From: Vitrella brassicaformis
Lineage: Eukaryota > Sar > Vitrellaceae
Assembly: GCA_001179505.1 (NCBI GenBank)
Contig: CDMY01000677.1
Span: forward strand, 33,159-97,158
Length of the DNA stretch: 64,000 nucleotides
Direction: 5' to 3'
Shown here: positions 19,315-31,400 of the stretch, piece after piece
Position numbering within the stretch: position 1 is the stretch's first letter
Layout of the letters: every line of letters begins with the position of its first letter
The notes under the pieces: generated by a model
Seen by the model: the letters and a program-made list of their open reading frames with translations, nothing else
Database searches by the model: none
Told to the model about the DNA's origin: nothing
Translations under genes and position numbers: made by a program

Positions 19315-22300
19315 ATGAAGACCTTGATAGAGACTCCCAGCCACGTGGCCGTGTTGGACTTGCAGACGGAGAAGTATGGCAAACTCTGGCACGGAGAAAG
19401 GATGGCCACGGTATCGGAGGACGGCGACAGTGTAAGCGGCACCACTGGGCATCGCACACGAGCAGAGGGGCGCGGTCAGAGGGGCGGAGGAGGCCCTCGT
19501 GTTGCTGCCGCAGAGGGGCACAGGATGGCATGTTTTGTTTGTTTTTTGTGTTGTGTTTGTCCGTGTGTGTCGTGTCGTTGGTCAGATGATGATGCTGGAT
19601 GAGTCGAGGAGGAGGATAACGGTAGTTGACCTCAAGAGCAAGGGCAAGACGCCTCCCAAAGAGATACAAGGTCCGCTCAAAATCAAAGGCAGGCGGGGGA
19701 ATGCAATGCACGGCACTCATTGCACGGCACTCGGGCGCCTCGTGTGTGCTGTGTGTTGCTGCGTGTGTACTGTGTGCCTCAGTATCGCTGCAGTCAGAGG
19801 TCGACCAAGTGTGCCTCTCGGCGGGGGGCAAACACCTGGTCACTCACACACACAAAGGGAAGAACGAATGGGGCACTGTGGTCAACTGCCTGTGTGTGTG
19901 TGTGTGTGCCTGTGTGCAGATAACTCTCGAGAGGAACGCGCCCGCAGTCAACGTGTGGAGGGCGAGCGACGGAACGTGGGTCAGTCACCAAATGCACACA
20001 ACCAACCAGGGCGCAGAAGACGTGTTGTGGTTGTGCTGTTGTGTTGTGTTGTGTATGGTGTTGTCATGTCAGGAGCGGGAGTTTGCGGTCAGCGGCGTGT
20101 GGCCGACAGTCCAATTCACAGGGGGGGATGAGTATGCATTCGCAAAGGTACCCACCCACCTAGCTGCCTACCTACCTTGCACCCACCCACTGTGTCGCTC
20201 GTAAGACGATTTGTGGACCGTGTGTTTGTGCGTCCGTCATGTGCATGGCATGGCATGCAGGATGCCTATTTGGAGGGTCTGGATGTGTTTGTTGGCTCCA
20301 CGTTGGCGGGCAGCACGTCACCCACCGCACACATAAAGGTGGAGGAGCAGCCAGTGCTCGCCTTCAAACCTTCCCCACAGGTACACTTGCCGCTATCCAC
20401 AACCCACACATCCATGTCTGTCATCGTTGTGTGTGTGTGTGTGTGTGTGTGTGTAGGGTGCGGCGTTGGTGGCTGTGGCGTTTTGTTGTGAGGAGGACGA
20501 CACGTCCGCCTATATCACCATATACGACCTGCTCAAGAAATCCGCCAAGGGCAGGAAAGCCAACGCCGTGGTGAGCCCAACTGACAGCTTAACCGCATCC
20601 ATCCATCGTGTCGTTGTGGGCTCTGTGCCTCCATCCATCCATCCATCCATCAGGAGCCGCACCCGCTGCCGGGCAAGGCCGAGCTGCACTCTGGTTCTGC
20701 AGATGGGCGGTTCGAAATGAGGTGAGAGAGGGAGGAAGGGAAAGGACAACATGCAGGAGGGTGTGCATTGCCATCGATGTGCGCAATGCATTGCACTGCA
20801 GGTGGAACCCCTCAGCTTCAGGGCTGATTGTAAGCTGACCTGTCAGCGAAGAGGGAGAGTGCCGGGCACTGTGTATGTGCAGGTTGCGGAGTTTGATGGC
20901 GCTAAGCCGCATTTGGCGCGATACGTGTCGATCATACAAGTACTGAGGGGAGGCACACTTAACTACCAGAGAGCAGAGGGGCATTGTTCATCTGTTGTAT
21001 CTGTCGTCAGCTGCCGGACACGAGTGACGGGGACGAGCTGACGATGAGGACCCTGGAGCCCGTTGAAGTCGGCATCACCACACAAGGTACCCCACCCACC
21101 TACACCTCATCAACACACACACACAGAGCAGCGTCGATGTGCAGTGCATGGTGTGTCAGGTCGGTGCATGGCGACGGCGTGGCAGTGGAGCGGCACTACT
21201 GAGAGGTTCGCGATCAACTTCGTGCAGCAGGACCAAACCAACAGGGTACACCAACCACAGACACGGCGATGACAGACGCACCCCACCCATTGCCTCTCTC
21301 GTCTGTGCCATTGATATTGATCAGGTAGACGTGTTTGACATGGAGGGCAACAGCAAGCACCAGCTCAAGCTCGGAAAGTACACACACACACAGAGACACA
21401 GACACGCACACCAGCCAGACAAACACACGGCACAGCACGGCATCTCACGTGTGTCGTGTGTGTCAGGTTGCCTGAGACGCGCAAGTTGAAGGTGAGGATA
21501 GACAAGCTGCAGTTCGACCCCACCGGCAGGTACCTGGCCATCGCTGGCATACAAACCGCCAACAACTCGGGTGAGTCGGTGCGCCAGCAGGCGAAGAATG
21601 CCCTCCACACACGAATACGCCTGTGTGTGTGTGTCTTCGATCCATCTGTGTATCAGGTTTCGCCGCGGTGTGGGACGTGTCGACCAAGGCGTTGGGTCCG
21701 GCCGAAGTGGTCTTCAGGCTCATTGCACAAGACGCTACCGTAGGGACATGGGCCGTCACACTCTGAGACGCCGCCCATCTCCACGTTTGTGTGTCGTCAG
21801 ATTCCGCCGACGGACGTGCTGCAGTGGGTGTCGCTGTCAGGGTCCCGGTACCTCATGACCGGTACGCACGTGGCAACACCAAAGCACCACCACAACCACC
21901 AACACACACACACAGCCCGCTCTCTGCCTCCTTCCCTTCTCTGCAGGCCAGACGCTGCCCAGCACCGAGACGTCGATCCACCTGTGGAACCCCATGACGG
22001 CCAGCAACACGCCGTTCAAGTCCATCCACTTCGACACGACCCACACACACGGCAACGGCTGTGTGGAAGGCCAGGTGGTGGATGGCAATGGCAATGGTGG
22101 TGTGAGTGTGAGGTCGGACGCCTTGGTGTCGGTGCAGCTGATGCCCCACTGCTCGCATCAGATCGGGGGAGGGGGGAGGAAGGACTCGAGCGGCAGCGGC
22201 ACCTCACCCGTCATGGCGGCGGACACTAGCCCATCCAGCAATAGCAAGAAGGTGAGAAAAGGAAGTGAGCGACCAAAGGGTGGGGCAGAGGAGGAACCAC

Positions 22301-22873
22301 ACAAAGGGAATGTGCGTGTGTGGGTGGATGTGTGTCAGGGCAATGGTAAGGGCAGGTCAGGTTCTCACGGCAAACACGGACTGCTGGCGAACGGCGCGCT
22401 GAGCAAGAAGGACAGGGAGACCAGCAATGCAAGCACCAACGACGACTCACCGTGTGGCGGACAGGTACGTATCACCCCCTCAACCACACACCACTACTCT
22501 GCATCTCACGTGTGTCATGCATTGCATTGCACACCATGCGATTGTCACCAGGTCGACGGCCGTGGACCGCACCGGCACAACTCGACGTCTAGCGGCAACC
22601 TGAGCATGATAGAGAGGAGCGACTCGTCCAGCACTTCCACTTCAGTCACCGCACTCTCGCCCTCGCACTCTGCCATCGCCGTGGACGGACAGGTATGCCC
22701 CCTCCCCCAAGAAAACACACACGCACAACATAAATGGAGGGGTGCCTATGTTGTGGGGTACCTGGATGTGTGTGTGTGTGGCGCAGTTCACGCCCGAGGG
22801 CCGGCCGCCGAGGCTAAGGGACGCGCTGGAGATGCCCTGCAATGGCGGCAACGGCAACGGCAAGGACACCTAA
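19315..22873 (+). CDS. eIF2A-like beta-propeller protein
   Basis: Many short exons encode WD-like blades. In order: SHVAVLDLQTEKYGKLWHGE, EVDQVCLSAGGKHLVTH, ITLERNAPAVNVWRASDGTW, FAVSGVWPTVQFTGGDEYAF, VEEQPVLAFKPSPQ, AYITIYDLLKKSAKG, VQVAEFDGAKPHLARYVSII, FAINFVQQDQTNR, VDVFDMEGNSKHQLKLGK, IDKLQFDPTGRYLAIAG, FAAVWDVSTKALG, VLQWVSLSGSRYLMTG and ETSIHLWNPMTASN. A Gly/Ser-rich tail ends NGKDT at 22871-22873. The order (LxLERNxPxVxVW early; FxPxGRYLAIAG, AVWDV and LxTG blades late) matches eIF2A, a factor that can bring initiator tRNA to ribosomes without GTP. The start is the first ATG giving a blade-like exon and may be further upstream. One intron (~20428-20454) consists mostly of GT repeats before GTAG. 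Confidence 0.75.
20428..20454. repeat. (GT)n tract at an intron 3' end
   Basis: Uninterrupted GT run directly against the TAG acceptor that precedes the exon GGTGCGGCGTTGGTGGC of the eIF2A-like gene. Confidence 0.85.
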
Positions 22874-25416
22874 GAGGAGAGAGAGGGATTGACGCCCACC
22901 CACCCATCCAGGAGAGATAGAGGGATTGCCACATTTTCTCACACACTCATTTCATTGACTTGGTCGAAGTGCACTCCACGCCACGTTTTGGTTTGCTCAC
23001 GCGCACTCGCACATCACATGACATGAGATGCATTGGTATGGCATGGCATGGCATGGCATGCTCTGGTCTGGCTGGCTGGCTGGCTGGCTGGCCGGTTTCT
23101 CCTCTCTGCCTCATTCACTTATCCATCCCTCTCTCTCTCGTCGTCCGTGCATCCTCTCAATTTTCCCCCTGCCTGGTCAATCGAACGGACAGACGGACGA
23201 ACGCCATACTCGCATGCCCCACACATGACACCACATCCGACCACACCGTGCCGTGCACGCCGCGGCTGGATGGATGGATCAAGAGGGACATCTGTCTGTC
23301 GCTGTGTGCGTGGTGGCGGGGCGTGGGGTGGGGTGGGTGAGTGTGCGGCCTTGTTTGTCTGCCTGCGAGTGTCGCCGTATATACAATTGAGGTGTCTGTG
23401 TGTCGGGGTGTGTGTGTGTGTGTGTCTGTCGTGCGTTGTTTGGTGTGGTTGGCTGGATGGTCCATCCACTGGTCTTGCTGTAGAATAGCACACTCACGCC
23501 CCCTCCCTCCTGGTCCCTTTTCCTGCCTGCTTTTCCGTCGGTCACACAAAAGGCACGCAGAGCACGCCCACACCGACATGGCAACACAGAGAGAGATTTT
23601 CACCCCACCCCACCCTCCCCCTGCCCCCTGTAGCGTATCGTAATCGTATGCAACGTCTCGTGTGTATGTATGCATGTACGTCGATCCATCCATCCATTCT
23701 GCCTTTTTGCCAAGCGTCACGTCACGCCACACCCACCCATCGATCCACAGAGTGGTTGTCCATCTATCCATCCATTCATCCATCCATCCATCCGTATGTG
23801 TACAGGTGTCGTGTTGGCGGCAGAGGGAGGGAGACAGGGAGGGAGAGAGAGGGAGGGAGGGGTTCGGGCGGAGTGTGGTGTGGGTGTGTGGGTGAGAGGT
23901 GATTTTTCCGTCACTGCTGGGCTGAAGGAGGGCCCCCAGACGGAAGCAGGGAGGGAGAGAGGGAGGGAGAGAGAGAGAGGGATTGACACGGCACACACAT
24001 GCATATCTGCATGGATTGGTGTCGGTCGGTTGTCGGTCTCATCTGTGTGCATGTGTGTGTGTGTGTATGTATGTGACGTGTGTGGTGGGTGTCATGTCAA
24101 GGTAGGTACGGTGGCTGGCTCACTCCCCAACTACCTACCGGCGATTTTGCTGCTTGCGCTGCAGAGGGACGCGTGTGGGTGATTGTTTTTTCAACCACAC
24201 ACATGCGTGTATGTATGTGTCTGTGACCCAGACAGACAGACGAGTATTGTGCTCACCCCCCCTAACATGCCTACAGGTAAGGCACGGTGTGTGGACGTTG
24301 ATGGCGTGTGCAGGCCTTTTTTCAGACACTCTCCCTCTCTCTGTTGATGACACGAATGGCTGCTGATGGTACACATGCGTCCCTGCATGATGTGTTAGAC
24401 GGGTTTTTTCGCCGACTGCCCGCACCCCATTTTCTCGGTCTGGCCCCTTCGCTTCGGTTCGTTCCCCCCATTGATTGACTGATTGCTCGTTTTCACTCAC
24501 TGCGATGTATTCTAGGCAGGCGGCAAGGTAACTCACTCTCACGCACTCACTGTCTGGACGGTTGCGCGGGCGGGCATCCTTTGTTTGTTGTCGTGTTGTT
24601 GCTGTGATGTGATGTGCTCTGATGTGTATCATACCGCTTGGCTGGACGGCTGCGTGGCGGGGCAGGAAAGGGGCAGGGGAGAGACCCGCCGCCCAACCAC
24701 CGATCGATCGATCGACCGACCGACCCACATTTTTGCGTTGCTGCGCCGCCGTCATTATGTCGGGCTGGGTTCAGGGGTATGACGTGGCGTGGCATGGCAT
24801 GGTGGGGGGCGTAAGGAGGCTCGATTCTCGTCTGTATGTTTGTTCGTCAACAACACACACCAGCCTGGAGCGATTTATCGGTTGTTTGTACGTGTCTGTG
24901 AGGTGTGATCTCCCTCTCCCTCTCTCTGTGTGTGTCGCCGTGTGATCGAACATTATTCGGTCAATTGAATGTCATCATCTACGTACGCGTGTTTGTTTGT
25001 GTGTGGGTGCGGGTGTGTGGGTGCGGAAGGGGTGCGTTCGTCTCGTCTGTGTGGGTTTACTGTGTGCATGTCTGTGTGTTCGAGGACAGCAGGGGTTTGT
25101 GGGTGACCGACCGTTCACGCCGTCTATATCGTCACATACACACGGTTTTTTGGTAATTTGTCGTAGCTACCTGCCCTGCCCACGCAGCGCAGAAATCGCC
25201 CAAACTACTCAGATCGAACTTGGCTACACGGACACTACACTAGACACCAGGCACCAAATGCGCGATGGTGACCTGGCGCTCCAAGAACAGCATTGCTGCA
25301 CGCGGACACGACGGACAACACAGACACACAGACACACATACGCGCAGCACAAAATGGCACCACCAAAACCACCACCACCACCACCTCCAGTAGTACAGGC
25401 GCCACACACACAGGAT
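22874..25416. other. 2.5-kb gene-free stretch rich in simple repeats
   Basis: Between the convergent 3' ends of the eIF2A-like and polycystin-like genes. It contains (GCATG)n at ~23036-23060, (GGCT)n at ~23067-23092, (CCAT)n at ~23685-23700 and ~23763-23795, (GGGA)n/(GAGA)n at ~23820-23985 and GT-rich runs. Open frames here are low-complexity readings of these repeats. No RNA gene was recognised. Confidence 0.7.
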
Positions 25417-28400
25417 TCATGCAATGTCGACATCCGCCCCGGCGTCCCCCGCACCCACAATATCCCCCCCACCCACAGCGTCTCCCCCAGTGTCCCACTC
25501 CTCAATCCCCCCACCCTCCCCCATGTCCATGTCCTGGTTGTCGTTGGCATTAGCCTCACCCTGCCCCGCCCCACGCCCCGCCGTCTTCTTCTTGTCGGCC
25601 TTGCGCACCAGGGGCTCCGAGAAGTTGAGAAGCGAGGGCATGCAGAAAAGGAGGAAGTCCAGGAGGGCCGTGTACTTGGAGGTGATCAGGATGACGGCGA
25701 TCAGGGAGGCGCGCAGCATCGGGGCCGTGAACAGTCTGACAGGAGAGAGAGAGAGGGAGAGAGACATGCTTGTGTGTGTGTGTGTCTGTCTGTCTGTCTG
25801 TCTGGGGTTGTGTGTGGTGAATGGCCCACCCACCGATGTGCGGTCGCCATGGCTACGGCAGACGTGAACTTCTGGATGATGAAGGACGGGTACTTCTGCA
25901 AGGCAAGTGGATGAAAGAGAGACAAGGATGGACATTGTAAGACTGTGTGGCAGCCCCTGACTCACCAGTATGATAGCCGTGATGAAGAAGACGCACCACG
26001 CGTTCAGCAGCACCATGAACACCCACGCCGTGATCTCACGCGCCTTCCAATAACCCAACTGCACCAAACAAACACACAAACACCCCGACGGCGCCCCAGC
26101 GGATTGCCAACACACCACACTCTCTTGGTGAGTAAGTGAGTGACGTACGATGAACTGTTTCTCCTCCCGCGTCTTGACCTCCTCGTGCACCTTCTTGCCG
26201 AACAGCGATCGGATGATCAGCGGCACCGGCAAGGCCAGCACCAGCGCCCACAGAGAGGCAAACAGCACGTCCCAGTTGGGCTGATACAGCTTTGGCGGCG
26301 GACGACACACCGACGCTGCACGCATGGCATGCAGAAGGACGGTGATCATGTGTGTAAGGGGTTTTCAGAAGGGGCGGAGGTGTGTGTGTGTGTGTGAGTG
26401 TGTGTGCGTACGTCTGAACTCTTCTGGTACGAGGCATTCGGCGTTGAAGAACATGGCTGACCACATGGTGGCCGTCACGAGGGCGGACGCGAAGATGCCC
26501 CACCGCTGACAACGGGACATGACGGGGTTGTAGGGGAACAGTTTCGGTACTGCAGGCCAGCCATGCACACACAGAGAGGAGAGAGACTGCTGAGGGGCAT
26601 GTCTCCGCCAGTCTGTGTGGTCATTTGCTTACGGGGGTGTTCTCTCTTGGAGACGACGCCCACGATTTTGGGCGCCCCCCACGTGTGGTACTGCAGACGC
26701 TTCGCTACCATCTCAGTCTGACACACACGGACAGAGAGACACATGGCTGTGACGTGCCCACTTGTGCCTTCCCGTCCACTCCACACGCACTGTTTCCTCG
26801 TCATTTTTGTCGATGAAGTATTCCAGTCTCTCCCTGCTGTCGGGGTCGAAGTCGTCTTCCTCGTCCACTTCATGCTCCCTCTCGTCGTCGAGTGCGCTCT
26901 CGATGTTGTGCACGATCTCCATGACCATCCCCCGCTCATTCACCACAAATCCCTCCCTCCTCTCAGCCTTCGCCGACCTCACGCCAGCCGCAGCAGACAC
27001 AGACGCAGCCGAAGTCGGCTGCTGCTGCTGCTGCTGGCCTTTGTTCTGTTGGGTGTCCATGCTGTTCTTGACGTCGACCTTATTGGGTTTGTTCCCCCTC
27101 AGAAGGCCCCCCAGCATGTTGTTGAGGTTGGCGAGGTCGAGTAGCCATGGGAAGGTGGGCTGCTGCTGGGGGGTCTCGTTCTGCGGCTGGTTGACCTTGA
27201 CGGTGTATGGCTGGGGGGACCTGTTGGGCGGCTGCAGTGAGTGGAAGGCCGTCGTCATGGCAGAGGGGTCGTGCGTGCGCTTGCTCCGCCCGCCGCGACG
27301 GTGAGGACGGGATGACTGGCGAGAGGCGGCTCTGATTGGTACAGAATGGAATTGTGCCACCACATCGACAGGGCTGCTGGTGTTGTGTCTCACCGTGATG
27401 GTTCGGTGCTGCCAAAGATGCTCTCCATGGCCTTGGTTTGGGTGTCGGTCAGCTGTGACATTCGCGTGGCCGCCGTGTCGCTGCCATACCTTCTGCTCCG
27501 TGCCGAAGGCTTCATCTCAGCACCGGACACACCCAAGTAAGCACCTGCACGCACAACACGACCTCCACCCAGACCAGCTAGCTGATCAGACGCCGTGTTA
27601 TGCGATTTGCTGACTGACCTTGGGAGTTCCTCATTCTGCCTCTGGAAGGAGCGGAGGGGCTTCTGTAGTGTGTCGTGGAGTCCTGGGACTGTCGGTGCGT
27701 GTCTCTGGTCGACCGCCGTCTGTGGCCGGCGAGCAGAGAGGAGGTCTCTGAGTCGTCATCGGAAATGACGTCGATCAGGTCGATGAGGTTGTCGAGGTGC
27801 CGGTGGAAGAGATGGCACGTCACGGGGTCAGAAAAGTGAAGCTGACCGGACAGACGGACACTGTGTATTATGCGTGTTGGGGCATTCACACGGCACGGAG
27901 GTGACTGACTGACCGACCTTGAGGGAAGATCCCCTGGAGAGAACGACTTCCAGGCAGCTGCCGGCCCTCTCGGTGCCCTCACCCCCAAGGTCGTCGGCCC
28001 CCCTCCCACCCCCTTTCTTGGGAAACACATCGTCCACACCCACAGGGGACCCCACATTCTCCTCTATGTCACTGACCAGGAAACCGTACACATCTGGGAA
28101 AGGCCCCAGGCTCAGGTTCTCCTGGCTCTTGCCCATTTTCTGCAGCCACCGCCAGAAGGACCCTCGCCGCTCGCCGTAGTAGATGGCCGCATTCTCCTGA
28201 GATGAGGACGTCTTGCGGCCGTCGGGATCACGATCGTCGTCAGCACCATCGCCGTCGTTGTCTCTCTGCAGGGCAACGGCTTTCCTGTCTGTCTTCATCA
28301 GCAAACCGGTCATCAGTGTGCCCCTCTTCTCCTCTGCGATATATCGGTTGGACGGATCGACCTCATCCAGGCGGTCTCGCGAACCGTCGATGTCTCCTCT

Positions 28401-31400
28401 TCGCGTGCCGCCCGGAACAGAGAGCTGCTGGGAGGAGGCCATCGGTCGGCGTGTGGACTTTGTCCGTGCTCTCAGGGAAGAGTCTTGCAGGGATTCGTCA
28501 TCATCTTCGTCGCTAATTGGGGGCGGCTGGTCGGACTCCAGGAAGAGATTGTCCTTGGGAAGGAGATTGAGCAGAGCACCTGTGTGATGTGATGCGATGA
28601 GCAGGGAGGGGTGGAGAGTGAGCGCTCGTCGTGCAGAGCAGAGGAGTGTTGGGACTGTGGGTTACCGTAGTGTGTGACCCAGACGCTGGCGAGTCCGACC
28701 CCCTCGATGACGGCGTCGACTGCCGACGAGGGAGCCGACATGCCCGTGGCGTTGCTGTACACCCGAATGGCCCCTGCACCACACACACACACATGTCCTC
28801 ACCTCTTGACTTGACAAGTGGATATCCACTCAGACCTGACAATGCTGTGTTGATCTGCTTCTCGGCCCGTCTCATTGATCTGTTCCCGAAGTCCTTGCCG
28901 CAGTTGGACAAGGCGCGGTTCATCCGGTTTTTCCTCATGTATCTCACGTACAGCCCCAGCTGCTCGGCCGTCATCTCCCTCTGCGCCGACGCGAGAGACA
29001 TGAGCTTCTTCTTGACCCTCTCCTCTGTCACCATGCCCTTGGCGTCGATCACGCGGACGCTCTGAGACAGCACCACCACGCGACGATACCGCCTCCGGGG
29101 TTTCAACGCCTCGTCCAAGGCGATGGTGTCCTTGCCCCTGTAGAAAGGCCTCTCCCTCGCTGTCGAAATCGATGACCCCGATCCAGATGTGAGGCTGTCG
29201 GAGCTGCTGACGAACGTTTCATGAATGCGTAGCCGTGGCTGGGTGCGCTTGGTGGCGGTAACCTCGATGCGCTGCTGATCGCCGGTCTTGCGGAAGAACC
29301 GCGGTTGCAGGAGGGTGAGGGCGGGTGGCTCGGGTGCGTCTCCTTCGATAATGAGGTAGTCGTCAGGGTGGCCGACGGGGCTGAGGGGGATGGCCTCGTC
29401 GGCGGGGATCTTCTGGTACACCACCTCGATGAAGTGGATCTTGCTCATGTCAATCTGGCACCAAACACAGACACAGACACTCTTGCAGTCCGGTCTGCCT
29501 GCCTGCAGTGAGCGCTCGCTGACCAGGAATCGGGGTCCCATCCAGTCGACCAATCGCCGCATGGCGAAGTTGTGAAACACCTCTTTTGGATGAGCGCATA
29601 GGATCGACCCCGCCCGGCAGAACCACATGAGGTGCACCTCATCCGAAGGCTTGAGCAGCGTGTCTGTGTCCATGTCGATCTCATACTTAGGCCGCAGACA
29701 GGTGTCCTCAGACCTGTGCCGGATGGTCACCTCGCACGCCGTCAGTGGCGGGACGAAGGCGTCCTGGAGGATGGGCAGCAGATTGGACAGCTCTGGATGG
29801 TCCTTTCGGAGACGACCCTCCTGCTCCCTGCAAATTCAACAAATGCAGTCGGTGGCCTGTTCATCGACCCATGCAGCTGTCTGACCTCGCGAGCCTGAAA
29901 TGGGCGTCCAGGAAGTCGCCACCAGCGTTGACGACGGCCGTGCGCAGCTGTGCTGTGGCTGTGGTCTGCTCCTGAGTCGCGGCCTCCAACTTCTCACGCG
30001 CACGACGGGCCAACCAATCTGATGAAGAACAAATGTGAGCAGGTTCTCACCGTTTCGCGTCTCTGCGCATGCACCACCCACCTTGTCTCTCCCTGAGTTT
30101 CTCCAGCTGCTGTTTGGCCTTGAACTCAACGCTCTCCTGCAGTGCATGGACCACCCTTAGCGCCTCAGCCTTGACGTCCTCCTGCGCCTTCCGTGACACC
30201 CCCAGCAGAGCCAGAAAGGCCCTCGACGTGGCCGGCATCTTCAAGAGTTTCGCTATGTCCATGACGCCCTCGGCAAGGGACCGCTCGGCCTCGCTGCGCC
30301 GCTCCCTCTCCTGTCTCTCCAAACGCAGGAGTGCTTCGGGGCTCCGCGCGCCCCTCTTCCTGGCGTTTGCGGATCGCACGGATCTGACTGCGATGAGCGA
30401 TGCGGCGAGGTAGAGCTGCTGTGTCCTGTAGTGGACTTGTTGGATGCGGAAGAACGGGATAGAGGAGGTCGACTTGGTCATGCGCTTGGTACGGTTTGGG
30501 TCGTCAGACTCGTCCGCATCATCATCCTGACGACAGAACGAGGAAGGATTGACGTTTCGCATGTCATTGTCTGCTTCACCCATCCATCGCTGACCTCATC
30601 GCCTGAGCTCCTTCGCCCTTCCCTGCGGGCGACCCATCGCCTGACCGACTCGCCCAAAGCCCCGCCCCATGTCACCTCCCTGCCCCTCGGTCGACAGCTC
30701 TCAAAGCACCGACAGCAGCCCCGACGCACCGACGCCATCCGCCGCCTCCAGGCAGACACGTTGATAATCAGGGGGTCGAACATGAACAGCCCGCCGAAGA
30801 TGCGAAAGGGCGGCAGCAGCATCAAGGTGAAGTCGGTGGACTCGCGGGGCAATCGGTCGAGGAAGAAGGTGCCGAGACGGTTCTTGGGATCGACCCAGTC
30901 GCGGCTGTCCCGCCACCAAAAGAAGAGAAATGGGCTGTAGATGGCGAGCAGGATGCCGGCCAGGAAGAGCAGCGACCGCCACTGTCTGCGGATGTTGTCC
31001 CAGCTGTAGAGGTACTCTGCGGCGCTGACGAGCCCAATATTGGTACGCTCAAACTTGCGCGAAGACGCCTCGTATGACGCCACAAACGCCGAGAGGTGGT
31101 TGCACGCACACTTGACGTGCGTGGCGTTGCTGTCCTGCCACACATTCTCACACCCGTCGCTCTTCCAATCGAGCTCGCCGCGATAGAGACACAGCCGTTC
31201 GGTGCAGTTCATCCAGTGCTCCTCGGTCCCCGTCACCCAGCACAGCTTCCGCGTGTCGTTGGGGCAGGGGAAGGAGTCTTCAGGGATCGCCTCTGGCTGC
31301 ACGGGGCCCTCTGGCAGCTTGTCAGGTATGCGCAGCGTCGGGGCGCCTGGCAGGTCGATCTCCACCGATAGTCGACGGACGGGAGCACGGTTTTCAGCAG

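Noticed and set aside
22874-25416. Several long open frames in the repeat-rich gap
   Set aside because: They translate simple repeats (Cys/Val, His/Pro, Arg/Glu runs), lack splice logic and change with repeat phase.
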